IMG/VR virus record: IMGVR_UViG_3300032309_002624
Coordinates: 1-64,000 of that record
Length of the DNA: 64,000 nt
Source of the DNA: a virus
Strand: one strand, 5' to 3'
The notes under the pieces: generated by a model
What the model was told of the DNA's origin: nothing
Databases searched by the model: none
What the model saw: the letters and a program-made list of their open reading frames with translations, nothing else
Position numbers and translations under genes: made by a program
In this document: positions 17,437-26,591 of the stretch, in pieces
How the letters are laid out: every line of letters starts with the position of its first letter
Numbering within the stretch: the first letter of the stretch is position 1

Positions 17437-18063
17437 TTATTTTTTGAAATAAATCATTCCCCATTTTTCTTTTCTTTCGGGGTTTAGCTCCTCGAGTAGG
17501 TTGAAGTCCTGATATGATGTCCAATCTATATCCTCATCTAATTTGATTGCGTCGGCTTCAGTGTAACTGAATTGATTATACCCTAAATTTGTCAAATGGT
17601 TTATTATTAAGTTAATTTTATTTTTTTGTTCTTCGGCCCATTCAAAGGCAAATACGGTGTTTGGAAGTAATTTCGAAAATGAAGTTAAAACTTCGTACTC
17701 ATATCCCTCAATATCTAATTTGATATAATCAGGAATCCCATATTCATCTATTATATCATCTATTGTTATTGTTTCTACCTCTACTTCTCTCTTCCATTCA
17801 TATAAATCCGTGAATCTTGAGTTGTTAATCCAATCTTCCGAAAATGTTGAAATAGTGTTAGTGTTAGAAATTTTAAAGATTTGTTTTCCTCTATGGTTAG
17901 ATACTCCTCTACCGTCAACAACAACAGGTCTTTTAAAAAATCTATTCTTCAAGTGACTTACTAATGCAGGGTTTGGTTCGAAACAAATTACTTGTTCTGA
18001 ATTATTCAGAAATTCTTCTACTGTATTTCCAACATTTGCACCTATATCTATTACTAGCTTCAT
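17437..18063 (-). CDS. FkbM-family methyltransferase
   Basis: 208 residues. The SAM site is IDIGANVGNT (5-14), with CFEPNP for the second strand. The FkbM hallmark is ETITIDDIIDEYG followed by YIKLDIEGYEYEVL. FkbM enzymes O-methylate sugars or polyketides, and in polysaccharide clusters they usually modify a hydroxyl of the glycan. A second FkbM protein lies at 24176. Confidence 0.8.
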   Translation of the reverse strand: MKLVIDIGANVGNTVEEFLNNSEQVICFEPNPALVSHLKNRFFKRPVVVDGRGVSNHRGKQIFKISNTNTISTFSEDWINNSRFTDLYEWKREVEVETITIDDIIDEYGIPDYIKLDIEGYEYEVLTSFSKLLPNTVFAFEWAEEQKNKINLIINHLTNLGYNQFSYTEADAIKLDEDIDWTSYQDFNLLEELNPERKEKWGMIYFKK

Positions 18064-18088
18064 AAATTACTTTTCTTATTGTGAACTT

Positions 18089-19018
18089 TTAGTTCATTAT
18101 ATGTTCTAAATATAAATCATTTCCTTCGATTGATACCATTTTTTTATATTCGGCTTTGTCATCACAAACGGTAAAAAAATTGTAATGTGGAGGTATTTTT
18201 ATTTTTTTACTATAGAAAACATAGTTCGCAATTTCACCAAATAAAGAATCATTTCTATCATAAATTTTAATTACTATATCTAAATCATCATTTGTTACGT
18301 TTTTGTATACAACTTTATTTTCAGTGATTTCCAAGAACTCAATTTTTTTCACATTCTCATCGTTGTATCTTACGTAGTTATATCTGATGTCGGACCTTGT
18401 AATGTTTATGTTATTCAAATCTAGCCACAGTTTTAAGTTAGTTTCATTGTGGGTTGAAGTGTTTTCATCTTTTTCAGAAATCCAAAAATCAAACCTGTTC
18501 ATGTATTTTGACATAAGTTCTTTCGGTCCCGCAGCAAACCTATCGTTATATCCATTCCAATCAGACCCTCTAAGTATTGTAATTAAATCATCTTTTAAAT
18601 CCCATTCAAAATCAGATTCGTAAGATATGTCAGGTCTAACTCTCATGACATAATCAAAAGTTATATCATGTTCTTTTTCATATTCTAACATTAATGAATA
18701 GGATTCCTTTATTTGAAGTAGTTGATAATACGAACTTATTGCACCTGACTCTCGATTTAAAATGTAATCTGAGGATTCGAATTTATTAATTTGATAAGAC
18801 AAGTCAGGTAGTTTTGCATCTTCTTCTATCTTTATTTTACCACAATAGTTGTAGATTTCTTTTGGGATTGAAATGTATTTCCCATTCTCTTTTGAGAAAA
18901 TAATGAACAGTTTAACATTAACGTTCGGATTAGAAGTAATAAAAGTTTTGATGATTGACTTGTGGCAATCATCGAAACTTCTATATTGACCTGAAATGCA
19001 AATGGCAAGTTTCTTCAT
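18089..19018 (-). CDS. Glycosyltransferase-like protein (DUF7796-type)
   Basis: 309 residues. The start MKKLAICISGQYRSFDDCHKSI, the segment FDYVMRVRPDISY (a probable nucleotide/metal site) and the segment NDRFAAGPKELMSKYMNRF are the pattern of a family often annotated as glycosyltransferase-like in polysaccharide clusters. The last 70 residues are beta-rich and variable. The enzyme activity is inferred from the family and the neighbours. Confidence 0.55.
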   Translation of the reverse strand: MKKLAICISGQYRSFDDCHKSIIKTFITSNPNVNVKLFIIFSKENGKYISIPKEIYNYCGKIKIEEDAKLPDLSYQINKFESSDYILNRESGAISSYYQLLQIKESYSLMLEYEKEHDITFDYVMRVRPDISYESDFEWDLKDDLITILRGSDWNGYNDRFAAGPKELMSKYMNRFDFWISEKDENTSTHNETNLKLWLDLNNINITRSDIRYNYVRYNDENVKKIEFLEITENKVVYKNVTNDDLDIVIKIYDRNDSLFGEIANYVFYSKKIKIPPHYNFFTVCDDKAEYKKMVSIEGNDLYLEHIMN

Positions 19019-19953
19019 TAATCAAAATATTTTTGATATATCTTAAAGTATTCTACAGTTTTCTCTGGAAGCAAAGTCCAATAATCTTTAAGGTTATCCA
19101 ATAAATTCAATGTATTTCTATATCCGATAACCTCGTTTTCTAAATTCCTAACAAGGTCTTGAGGATTTCTTGCTTGATATACTGACGCTTTTGCAAAAAT
19201 GACAGAGTTTGGAAAATGATGTTGCATTACGTATGCTCCCCAAATGTCATCCATTCTTCCTGTATAAGGGAATACTGAATAATGTTTTAAAACACTTCTG
19301 TGTAAGAATGTATTTTGTGAGTTAAATGGTGTTAGTTGTTTTGTTGTGAACGGTTCAAACGAGTTGAATTTAACAATCGGTTTTTTACTTAATCTACAAA
19401 TTGCATCTATATCAGGGTCACCGTCCCAAAATTCTGCCTGAACCAAAGGTGTCATTTTGACTTTCCCCTTATATTCAATATTATTTTTTACCTGTAAGTA
19501 TTCTATTGGAAATCCTCTATGCCACAGGTCGTTGTGTTCTGTTGTGGATATCGAGTCGAAATATGAACATGATGTGTTTTCATAATTATCAACTTCAATT
19601 TCTTGACCCAGTAATATGTTATCACCCCAGGATTCATATGGAATGTTATCATCATCTACAGTTGCAACAATGTCCGCACCGTTTTGATATGCATAAACAA
19701 ATCCGATATTTCGTCTTTGAATTGTTCTCCATCCGATGGATTCTGATAGTTCAGGATATAATTCATTTTGTTTATCAGGACTTAGATATTCAAAATTTTT
19801 AAATTGTTTTTCTAAATCTTCGTACAAATTGTGTGGAGTTTTTGTATCTCCAATTACGACAAATGTAAAATCTTTTTTGTCGGCAATCGCTGCGAACTTG
19901 AGTGTTGCTTCAGTTGGCGGATTGATTGTTGTTGTGATAATATATTTTTTCAT
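19018..19953 (-). CDS. STELLO-like glycosyltransferase
   Basis: 311 residues from the ATG at 19953. An ATG four codons upstream would overlap the previous gene. Family marks are FVVIGDTKTP near the N terminus and RTIQRRNIGFVYAYQNGAD followed by VATVDDDNIP, which contains the acidic metal site. These match the DUF288/STELLO group. A late segment NTFLHRSVLKHYSVFPYTGRMDDIWG fits the acceptor side. It overlaps the next gene by 1 base. Confidence 0.65.
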   Translation of the reverse strand: MKKYIITTTINPPTEATLKFAAIADKKDFTFVVIGDTKTPHNLYEDLEKQFKNFEYLSPDKQNELYPELSESIGWRTIQRRNIGFVYAYQNGADIVATVDDDNIPYESWGDNILLGQEIEVDNYENTSCSYFDSISTTEHNDLWHRGFPIEYLQVKNNIEYKGKVKMTPLVQAEFWDGDPDIDAICRLSKKPIVKFNSFEPFTTKQLTPFNSQNTFLHRSVLKHYSVFPYTGRMDDIWGAYVMQHHFPNSVIFAKASVYQARNPQDLVRNLENEVIGYRNTLNLLDNLKDYWTLLPEKTVEYFKIYQKYFD

Positions 19954-19954
19954 A

Positions 19955-20563
19955 TTAATATACAAGGTAGATATGATTACCTTCTTTAGTGTTTATGATA
20001 TTATAGTTTGGGTTGATATCTCTTAGTAAAGATTCAAACTCAGCTAGTGTTGGGAAATTACCTTGACCCAAATCTCTACAGTCGTCAATCAACATTACGT
20101 GGTCATTACGATTACTTGCTGATTTGATTGCTTTTAATTCTTCAGTTAACGGACCGTCTAACATATTATGAGCGTCCAATAAGATAAAAAATCTTTCGTC
20201 AGGTAGTTCTTCTAATACTGATTTTAATGTGTCTTCAGAAGTCCCAAAAAGGAAGGTTAAATTTTCATATTTTTGTCCAACCTCCTGATAATGTTCACGG
20301 TAACTTTTACCGTCATATGGATTCCTGTCAGGATATAACTCAACAGTAAATGCAACATCGAAATGTTCGGCAAGGAAAATTGAAGTTCTTGCGTCGTGAG
20401 TTCCAGTTTCAATTGCGAAATTGACCTCACTCAAATTTGGTATTTTATCTTGGTATTGATACAATAGGGAAACAAATAGATTCGGAATAGGTAAACTTGT
20501 TTTATGTATGTCCGACATCTGTTCCCATCTTGGGTCACCAGCATAATCTAAATTAATTTTCAT
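19955..20563 (-). CDS. Class I methyltransferase-like protein
   Basis: 202 residues. FAIETGTHDARTSIFLAEHF forms the SAM-loop region, FTVELYPD the second strand, FFILLDAHN and VMLIDDCRDLG the later acidic strands. This is the layout of Methyltransf_24-like enzymes in surface-polysaccharide clusters. Methylation of a sugar or of a nucleotide-sugar intermediate is likely, but the substrate is unknown. Confidence 0.6.
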   Translation of the reverse strand: MKINLDYAGDPRWEQMSDIHKTSLPIPNLFVSLLYQYQDKIPNLSEVNFAIETGTHDARTSIFLAEHFDVAFTVELYPDRNPYDGKSYREHYQEVGQKYENLTFLFGTSEDTLKSVLEELPDERFFILLDAHNMLDGPLTEELKAIKSASNRNDHVMLIDDCRDLGQGNFPTLAEFESLLRDINPNYNIINTKEGNHIYLVY

Positions 20564-20564
20564 A

Positions 20565-21599
20565 TTAGTTATTTTTTATAATACATTTTAATATCTCATC
20601 CTTATAATCTGCAACAGTATCAAAGGCTTTCTGTATGTTTTCAAAATCAAACTCATGAGATACTATTTTTTCGATTTCTTCATCTCCTGTATAATTTACC
20701 ACACAATCATCTAATGTTTGGTTAGACCTACGAACATTTTTGATTGTTAATTCTTTTGTTCTCATTCTGTGCGGGTTGTAGGAAACAAAATCAGATTCAG
20801 GAATACCAATCAACGCAACTCTACCATTAACGGCTGCCACGTTGATACATCCATCAATAGATTCTGTGGTACCACCAGTGTCGATTGTTAAAGTCGAACC
20901 CATTCCGTGAGTTAACTCTTTAATTTTTTTACTGTAGTCGTCAGCTAACAAGAATGTTTCTTTCGCTCCAAATTTTTTGGCAAAATCAACTCTGTAAGGA
21001 AGTTTGTCAATCATGAATATATCTTTGAGTCCCATCTTTTTCAAAATAGAAAACATACATAATCCAATCGGACCCGCTCCAAATATTGTTGCTGATTCGG
21101 TAAACTTAGGTTCTATTAAGTTTGCGGTGTGAAGACATACTCCAAGGGGTTCTAACAAACTCGCCAAATTAAATGACATGGAGTCGGGTATCTTAACTAA
21201 TTGTAGTTCCTCGACAATAACATAATCGGCAAATGCTCCTTGTGAATTTGCACCCATAAAGGTACCTTTGTCACATAGATTATGTTTACCTTTTAAAGAC
21301 CAATAGGATGTTATGCAAGGCATTCCAGGTTCTACTGCAACTCTGTCACCGTCTTTGAATTTAGTTGACCCATTTGAATCAACTACGACACCAGATGGTT
21401 CGTGTCCCATATACATGGGTAAGGGGTTTTTGAAGGAACCGAGTCCTCCTTCTTTAAAATAATGCATATCGGAACCACAAATCCCGACAGATTTCATTGA
21501 GACAAGTAATTGACCCTCTTTTAATTTTGGGATTTCTTCTTCAAAAATTTCAATTTTTCTTATCTGAATTAGTTTTGCTACTCTGTTCTTCATAATCAA
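20565..21599 (-). CDS. Zinc-type medium-chain dehydrogenase (sorbitol/threonine dehydrogenase-like)
   Basis: 344 residues. The catalytic zinc ligands are visible: C41 in GICGSDMHYF and H66-E67 in GHEPSG. The NAD fold has ATIFGAGPIGLCMFSIL. The structural-zinc loop is reduced: only C95 and C109 of the usual four Cys remain, so this zinc site is probably lost. It probably oxidises a secondary alcohol of a sugar or polyol before transamination. The start overlaps the end of the aminotransferase gene by about 50 bases, an unusually long overlap. A start two codons later is equally possible. Confidence 0.75.
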   Translation of the reverse strand: MIMKNRVAKLIQIRKIEIFEEEIPKLKEGQLLVSMKSVGICGSDMHYFKEGGLGSFKNPLPMYMGHEPSGVVVDSNGSTKFKDGDRVAVEPGMPCITSYWSLKGKHNLCDKGTFMGANSQGAFADYVIVEELQLVKIPDSMSFNLASLLEPLGVCLHTANLIEPKFTESATIFGAGPIGLCMFSILKKMGLKDIFMIDKLPYRVDFAKKFGAKETFLLADDYSKKIKELTHGMGSTLTIDTGGTTESIDGCINVAAVNGRVALIGIPESDFVSYNPHRMRTKELTIKNVRRSNQTLDDCVVNYTGDEEIEKIVSHEFDFENIQKAFDTVADYKDEILKCIIKNN

Positions 21600-22713
21600 T
21601 TAAAGCTTGTTTTAAAACATCACAAATGTAATCTACCTCAGATAAACTCAATTCAGGATAAAGAGGTGGGCATATGTGGTGTTTACAATAATAGTCAGTA
21701 TTTGGTAAATTTACAGAGGAAAATTGTTCTTTGTATAAAGGTTGTTGATGAACTGGTATTTTATATACCTCTCCAGTCAATGTAATATTTCTGTCTTTAC
21801 AATATTTTTTCAACCATTCTCCATCAATAGGTGTGATAACGATTGCTTTGTAGTTGGCACAAATCCCTTTTCCTTTTTGTGTTAAAACTTTGTATTTTGT
21901 TTTTTCTAAATTCTTTTTGTATCTCTGAAGTAGATATTCCCTATCTAAAATTCTTTTGTTAACTCTATCAAGTTCAATACATCCTAACAAAGATGTGAAC
22001 TCGTTAATCTTAAAATTATTTCCTTCAGGGTTTACGATTATTCCACCGTCATTAAGAGCTCTTCCGAAATTCTTTAATGACTTCATTTTTTCGTAATATG
22101 TTTTGTTATTTGTTGTAATCATACCTCCCTCACCTGTTGTCATCACTTTTGTTGGGAAAAACGAAAATGTTCCAATGTCCCCAATAGAACCTGCTCTGTG
22201 TGTCCCTTTTAATGAAAAGTGTGCGTGTGCTGCGTCTTCAACTAACGGAACTTTATGTTTATTACAGATGTTTAATATTTTTGTAATATTGTGGCTAATA
22301 ATACCACCTATGTGTACTATGATTACAGCACCAACTTCTGAACTGATTTTATTTTCTAAATCTTTATAATCGATTGAAAATGAGTCTGGTTCCATATCTA
22401 AAAGTTCTATGATACCACCAGCGTTTGTTACTGCAACACTTGTTGCAAAGAATGTGTTTGATGGCATCAAAACTTTTTTTCCTTTAACGTCAATTGCCTT
22501 CAGAGCCAATTCTATTGCGGTTGTACCGTTTGAACATGCGAGTGCGTGTTTCGAATCGCTCATCTGAGCAAATCTTTCCTCGAATTCTTTAGTATATTTT
22601 GATTCTCCTAATGGTCTGTCTGATGATAAAATATCCCAAGAACCTTTCAAAAATTTTATTTTTGATTTAAAATCAAATTTTAATCTGAAAATTGGAATGT
22701 TCATTTTTTTCAT
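21550..22713 (-). CDS. DegT/DnrJ/EryC1-type sugar aminotransferase
   Basis: 387 residues, normal size. PLP site: LACSNGTTAIELAL near the N terminus, LVEDAAHAHF with D160, and FSFFPTKVMTTGEGG with the Schiff-base lysine K189. The family transaminates keto-sugars bound to UDP, GDP or dTDP. The gene directly downstream is the medium-chain dehydrogenase, which may form the keto substrate, and the gene directly upstream is a NeuD-like acetyltransferase that may acylate the new amino group. Together they suggest an N-acylated amino sugar. A start three codons later (MNIP) is possible. Confidence 0.85.
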   Translation of the reverse strand: MKKMNIPIFRLKFDFKSKIKFLKGSWDILSSDRPLGESKYTKEFEERFAQMSDSKHALACSNGTTAIELALKAIDVKGKKVLMPSNTFFATSVAVTNAGGIIELLDMEPDSFSIDYKDLENKISSEVGAVIIVHIGGIISHNITKILNICNKHKVPLVEDAAHAHFSLKGTHRAGSIGDIGTFSFFPTKVMTTGEGGMITTNNKTYYEKMKSLKNFGRALNDGGIIVNPEGNNFKINEFTSLLGCIELDRVNKRILDREYLLQRYKKNLEKTKYKVLTQKGKGICANYKAIVITPIDGEWLKKYCKDRNITLTGEVYKIPVHQQPLYKEQFSSVNLPNTDYYCKHHICPPLYPELSLSEVDYICDVLKQALIDYEEQSSKTNSDKKN

Positions 22714-23348
22714 AATTTATAAACTTTTTTTACTTTTGATGGTACCCCTGCCACCATAACATTTGGAGGTACGTTTTCAATAACTACAGAACCTGCAGCA
22801 ACTATTGAATTGGCGCCGATTTGTATTTTAGGTATAATAGTACTACCCGCACTTATAAAACAATTTTCACCGATTTCTACATAACCACATAGAGTACTGT
22901 TTGGTGAAATTTGACTATAATCTCCGATGTAACAGTCGTGTTCAACAACTGAATTTGTGTTTATTATGGTACAATTACCAATTATTGAATCTATATGAAC
23001 CACCGCATTCGGACATATTAAATTACCATGTCCTATTCTCCTTGTTTCAACAACTGAGGATGGGTGGATACAGTTGAGAGGTTCTTTTTTTGTGTGATTT
23101 TTTATTAATTCGTAATGTTTTTTTCTCATTTCATTATCACCTGTTGCAATGAAATAATCCACATTAGTATTTTTGATATGGTCTAATGACTTTTCAACCG
23201 TTGAATATAACCTGTTAATTATTATTTCTTCTGCGAAACATTCCACATAATACAAATTGTAGTGTGGGTGTGTTAATTTAAAAATATTAGTCGCAATTTT
23301 GGCTCCAGCTGAGCCTCCGACTATTAGTATTGATTTTGGTTCACTCAT
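22710..23348 (-). CDS. NeuD/PglD-like sugar O/N-acetyltransferase
   Basis: 212 residues. The N-terminal 80 residues are a Rossmann-like nucleotide-sugar binding domain (SILIVGGSAGAKIA). The C-terminal part is a left-handed beta helix of hexapeptide repeats (IGHGNLICPNAVVHIDS, IGNCTIINTNSVVEHDCYIGDY) with the catalytic His in VEHDCYIG. The ending VMVAGVPSKVKK is typical. The enzyme class transfers acetyl from acetyl-CoA to an amino or hydroxyl group of a sugar. It overlaps the aminotransferase by 4 bases, in line with sequential steps. Confidence 0.85.
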   Translation of the reverse strand: MSEPKSILIVGGSAGAKIATNIFKLTHPHYNLYYVECFAEEIIINRLYSTVEKSLDHIKNTNVDYFIATGDNEMRKKHYELIKNHTKKEPLNCIHPSSVVETRRIGHGNLICPNAVVHIDSIIGNCTIINTNSVVEHDCYIGDYSQISPNSTLCGYVEIGENCFISAGSTIIPKIQIGANSIVAAGSVVIENVPPNVMVAGVPSKVKKVYKL

Positions 23349-24175
23349 ATAATTTGAATAGGTAAATCTTCGTTATACATTCCCCAGTTTTCTGAGTTTG
23401 TGGTTTCTGTAAAATCTTTTATAATTGAATTTTGGTCTGACATTGGAGGTACTGACTCATCTTCATCCCTATCACCATTTTTACCGTGATTGAGGTGGAA
23501 AATATAATGGTCTAAAACTTGTATTGTCGAATAATAAGAGGCTTTCTTCATAACGTTTGTATCAATACCGCATCCGAACAATATAGATTCTTCAAAACCT
23601 TTCATTTGATTCCAAACATTCCTGTGTCCAATTTGATAATCACCACAACAATTAATCAAAGACCATTTGTCTTCTTCTGTCCCAAACCTTTCCTTAGTCC
23701 CGTATCCGTCACGATTATCCCAAAGTGATTTGTATAAACTTTCGTATTCATTGAATGATAAATGAAAAGATTCATCCACGTCTCTTCTAGGGACAGTATA
23801 AAATATGTTTTCGTTTAAAACAGTGTTATCAATTGGAGTTGATACTATATCAATATTTGTTGAAATTATGTATTCGTGAGAAGCGCGTCTTATTGCGATA
23901 TTTCTACCAATCGATTCAATTATTGTATAGTTGGATATATCAGGATATTTTTCTGACAAGAGTTCCTTTGATACTTGAACCCATTTCAATTTTCCTGTGT
24001 GAGGTAAATTCTGTTTTATATTTGAAATAACCCCCTCCCCGTTTTTGGTTTTCCAATCCACAAATATAACTTCGTCATGGTGTTCAATTAGTGAAGTTAA
24101 ACCCATGGTTGTTCGTTTGTGCAAATTACCTCCGTAGTTATCGTTTCTTGAAGTTAGAACTACTGTTTTTTTCAT
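23345..24175 (-). CDS. GT-A type glycosyltransferase-like protein
   Basis: 276 residues. The start (TVVLTSRNDNYGGNLHKRTTMGLTS), the segment IGRNIAIRRASHEYIISTNIDIV with its DxD-like acidic site, and a C-terminal DQNS/WGMY segment match family 2-like enzymes found in polysaccharide clusters. Substrates are unknown. It overlaps the acetyltransferase by 4 bases. Confidence 0.6.
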   Translation of the reverse strand: MKKTVVLTSRNDNYGGNLHKRTTMGLTSLIEHHDEVIFVDWKTKNGEGVISNIKQNLPHTGKLKWVQVSKELLSEKYPDISNYTIIESIGRNIAIRRASHEYIISTNIDIVSTPIDNTVLNENIFYTVPRRDVDESFHLSFNEYESLYKSLWDNRDGYGTKERFGTEEDKWSLINCCGDYQIGHRNVWNQMKGFEESILFGCGIDTNVMKKASYYSTIQVLDHYIFHLNHGKNGDRDEDESVPPMSDQNSIIKDFTETTNSENWGMYNEDLPIQII

Positions 24176-24829
24176 TTAAATTCTTTTATATAGTTTGTCA
24201 CAAAACGATTTACCATTCACTGAACTTATATGATGTTCACTATCTCTAACATGAGTAAATCCTTCAGATATAATCTTATTATTTACTGCAAAATCAAAGT
24301 CTGAACCTAAGTCACTAACTTCTATTATGATGTATGTAAATTTATCGAGGTTGTCTCCAATTCCTTCTAATACCTGTAGTTCCGCACCTTCAGTATCGAT
24401 GTTCAGTAAATCATAATCAGAAAAACTTAATCCCTCCCTTTCAAATAAGGTTTTAATTGTGATTGTTTTTGTTTTAATAATATCTCCTTGTTGTTGAATT
24501 AAAGAACTTGAATCTTGGTTGTTAGGTGGACAATACAAGTTTAGTTCCAAATCATCATAGTTCCAAGCCGCCAAATTATAAATTTTCTGACCGAATTGTT
24601 CAATCTCATTTTTAAACATTTCGTATGAATTTGGATTTGCCTCTAAAAAAATTGTATTATTTCCACAATAGTGTGCGTATTGTTTCGCCTCCCAAGCGTC
24701 CCAAGCACCAATATGTAGGACTCCTTTAGGATACCAATCCAAATTATAAAACAATCCTTTATTGTTACCGAATTGATTTTCACCGACAGGGTTCGGGTCT
24801 TTATCCCAAAATGCTCCAAATAAACTCAT
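24176..24829 (-). CDS. FkbM-family methyltransferase
   Basis: 217 residues. GVLHIGAWDAWEAKQYA is the SAM loop and TIFLEANPNSY the second strand. The FkbM signature TIKTLFEREGLSFSDYDLLNIDTEGAELQVLEG is complete. This is the second FkbM enzyme of the operon and is only weakly similar to the one at 17437, so two different methylated positions are likely. Confidence 0.82.
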   Translation of the reverse strand: MSLFGAFWDKDPNPVGENQFGNNKGLFYNLDWYPKGVLHIGAWDAWEAKQYAHYCGNNTIFLEANPNSYEMFKNEIEQFGQKIYNLAAWNYDDLELNLYCPPNNQDSSSLIQQQGDIIKTKTITIKTLFEREGLSFSDYDLLNIDTEGAELQVLEGIGDNLDKFTYIIIEVSDLGSDFDFAVNNKIISEGFTHVRDSEHHISSVNGKSFCDKLYKRI

Positions 24830-24830
24830 T

Positions 24831-25505
24831 TTATTTTCTTTTTAATATTATTTCTTCGGTGTAATGCCCAACATTGTTTATTGAGATTAATTCCCATTCG
24901 ACCAAATTGTCTAATAACCATTCTTTACTAAAAAAGGTGACTTTAATAATACTTTTTGGGTTCCAATTATCAAAATCGGTATCAATATAGTTGTCGTGAT
25001 TAATATCATTTACACTTTGGTTTATCATCCCATCGTACATTGTAAAAATACATCCGCTATTTGCGACTTGTGCTAAATTTGAAAATACTGCTGATTTAAA
25101 TTGCGCGGGAATATGCGGTAATACTGCGTTAGTAAACATGTAATCAAATTTGATTGGAAACTTATCTTCAAAGCTTTCAGTTAAATCTGACTGAACAAAT
25201 TTTAAATTGTCTGTCTCGTATTGTTTTGCGTAATTAATTCTATTGTCGGATAAATCAATTCCGTATGTATTCTTAAATTCATCACTTAATGTACGAGTAA
25301 AATACCCAAATGCACATCCAACATCCAAACAATTTTTTTCATTTAAATTAGTAATGTTATTTTTAATTCTTGGTATTAAATTTTCCTTCATCCAATTAAC
25401 ATCTCTTTCAGGATAACCAGTTTCATGACCAGGAGTCCCTTCGGGATTAATTGAACTTTCGTTTTCAAAGTATTCTTTCAAATGACCTTTAATATTTTCT
25501 ATCAT
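24831..25505 (-). CDS. SAM-dependent methyltransferase (class I)
   Basis: 224 residues. SAM motif I is NCLDVGCAFGYFT, motif II YGIDLSDNRI, and later FVQSDLTE and FDYMFTNAVLPHIP match the Methyltransf_11/25 pattern. Probably O-methylates a sugar residue. It lies 1 base from each neighbouring gene. Confidence 0.82.
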   Translation of the reverse strand: MIENIKGHLKEYFENESSINPEGTPGHETGYPERDVNWMKENLIPRIKNNITNLNEKNCLDVGCAFGYFTRTLSDEFKNTYGIDLSDNRINYAKQYETDNLKFVQSDLTESFEDKFPIKFDYMFTNAVLPHIPAQFKSAVFSNLAQVANSGCIFTMYDGMINQSVNDINHDNYIDTDFDNWNPKSIIKVTFFSKEWLLDNLVEWELISINNVGHYTEEIILKRK

Positions 25506-25506
25506 C

Positions 25507-25890
25507 TTAATTGTATTTTACATATTCTTTTACTTCTCTTATTTCGGAGTCGGTAATAAGGTTTATTTCGTTTTTCAATCTAAATCTTTCATCGTTTGTG
25601 AAATACACTTTTCTTGCTAAATCGACAAACTCTCCCTCAAATCTTTTTTCAGTTTCTAAAACTCTTAACTTGTCTTCAACATCCCAAAGTTTTTCATTTA
25701 TATCACATAACTGATGGTATAAGGATTCAATTTCTGACGAATCCAAATGAACCGATGATAGATTATAAAGTAGTTCGAATTCTTTATTAACCAAAGTTAA
25801 TTTTTCTTCGTTACTTATTTTAATTTTTTTCACTTGCAGGATTGATAATTTATCTATCAATTCTCCGACACTAACTGGTACGTAAATCAT
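25507..25890 (-). CDS. DUF6165-like protein
   Basis: 127 residues, helical. The start MIYVPVSVGELIDKLSILQVKKIKI and ELLYNLSSV, with a later helix LWDVEDKLRVLETEKRF, fit DUF6165, a small family found in polysaccharide and glycosyltransferase clusters. No activity is known. Its position between a methyltransferase and a glycosyltransferase, with overlap to the latter, suggests a partner or regulator of those enzymes. Confidence 0.65.
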   Translation of the reverse strand: MIYVPVSVGELIDKLSILQVKKIKISNEEKLTLVNKEFELLYNLSSVHLDSSEIESLYHQLCDINEKLWDVEDKLRVLETEKRFEGEFVDLARKVYFTNDERFRLKNEINLITDSEIREVKEYVKYN

Positions 25891-26591
25891 TTTATATATG
25901 TTAAATCTTTATCAAACATGTGTTCTACCTGATGAAAACTCGGAGGATTGTGTCTTGAATATACTGTAACATTTTTTAAACCTAATTTATTAATTATGTA
26001 CAATATTGAGGTTTCAACCGTGTATATATGTTTGGCTTTTATTAATAATCCAATCCAATCGAAAAGGTTATCCCATCCGAGATAAGTCATTTCAATTGAA
26101 TTCTCATAATGTCCCATGTGTGGGCATGGCTTAGAATCTGGCGGTGAGCCAAACATTCTATTAACTAAAACAAATTCTTTATCTCCAACACCGAAATGGT
26201 CAATTAATTTTTGTTCTCTTTCAAGATTTCTTTCAAATGTGAAATGGTCAACCCAATCGCTAAAATCCATATTGAGTAATTTGTATTTTGCATGCATGAT
26301 AGGTCCATCGTAATGTCTATCGAAATGTTGAATAGGTAGATAAACATCATTCACATTAATAACCATAGGTTTGGAATACCCTTCGTTGTAAATGTTTCTA
26401 TGTGGAAAATCGGCATTTTCATTTACAAAGATTAAGTTATCAATTTTGATATAATCTTTAATGAATTCGAATTGAGAAATTACAGGCCATATAACAGTAT
26501 ACCCTTTTGAGATATAATCTTTGGCAATTTTTTGAGTAAAAAAAATATCACCAATTCCTGCGGGTTGTCTTATTAAACAAATTTTAGACAT
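25887..26591 (-). CDS. GT-B (GT9-like) glycosyltransferase
   Basis: 234 residues. The start ICLIRQPAGIGDIFFTQKIA is the acceptor-side nucleotide loop seen in heptosyltransferase-like enzymes, and WIGLLIKAKHIYTVETSILY is the donor-side helix with the Glu. It is shorter than classical GT9 enzymes. Overlaps its downstream neighbour by 4 bases. Confidence 0.62.
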   Translation of the reverse strand: MSKICLIRQPAGIGDIFFTQKIAKDYISKGYTVIWPVISQFEFIKDYIKIDNLIFVNENADFPHRNIYNEGYSKPMVINVNDVYLPIQHFDRHYDGPIMHAKYKLLNMDFSDWVDHFTFERNLEREQKLIDHFGVGDKEFVLVNRMFGSPPDSKPCPHMGHYENSIEMTYLGWDNLFDWIGLLIKAKHIYTVETSILYIINKLGLKNVTVYSRHNPPSFHQVEHMFDKDLTYIK

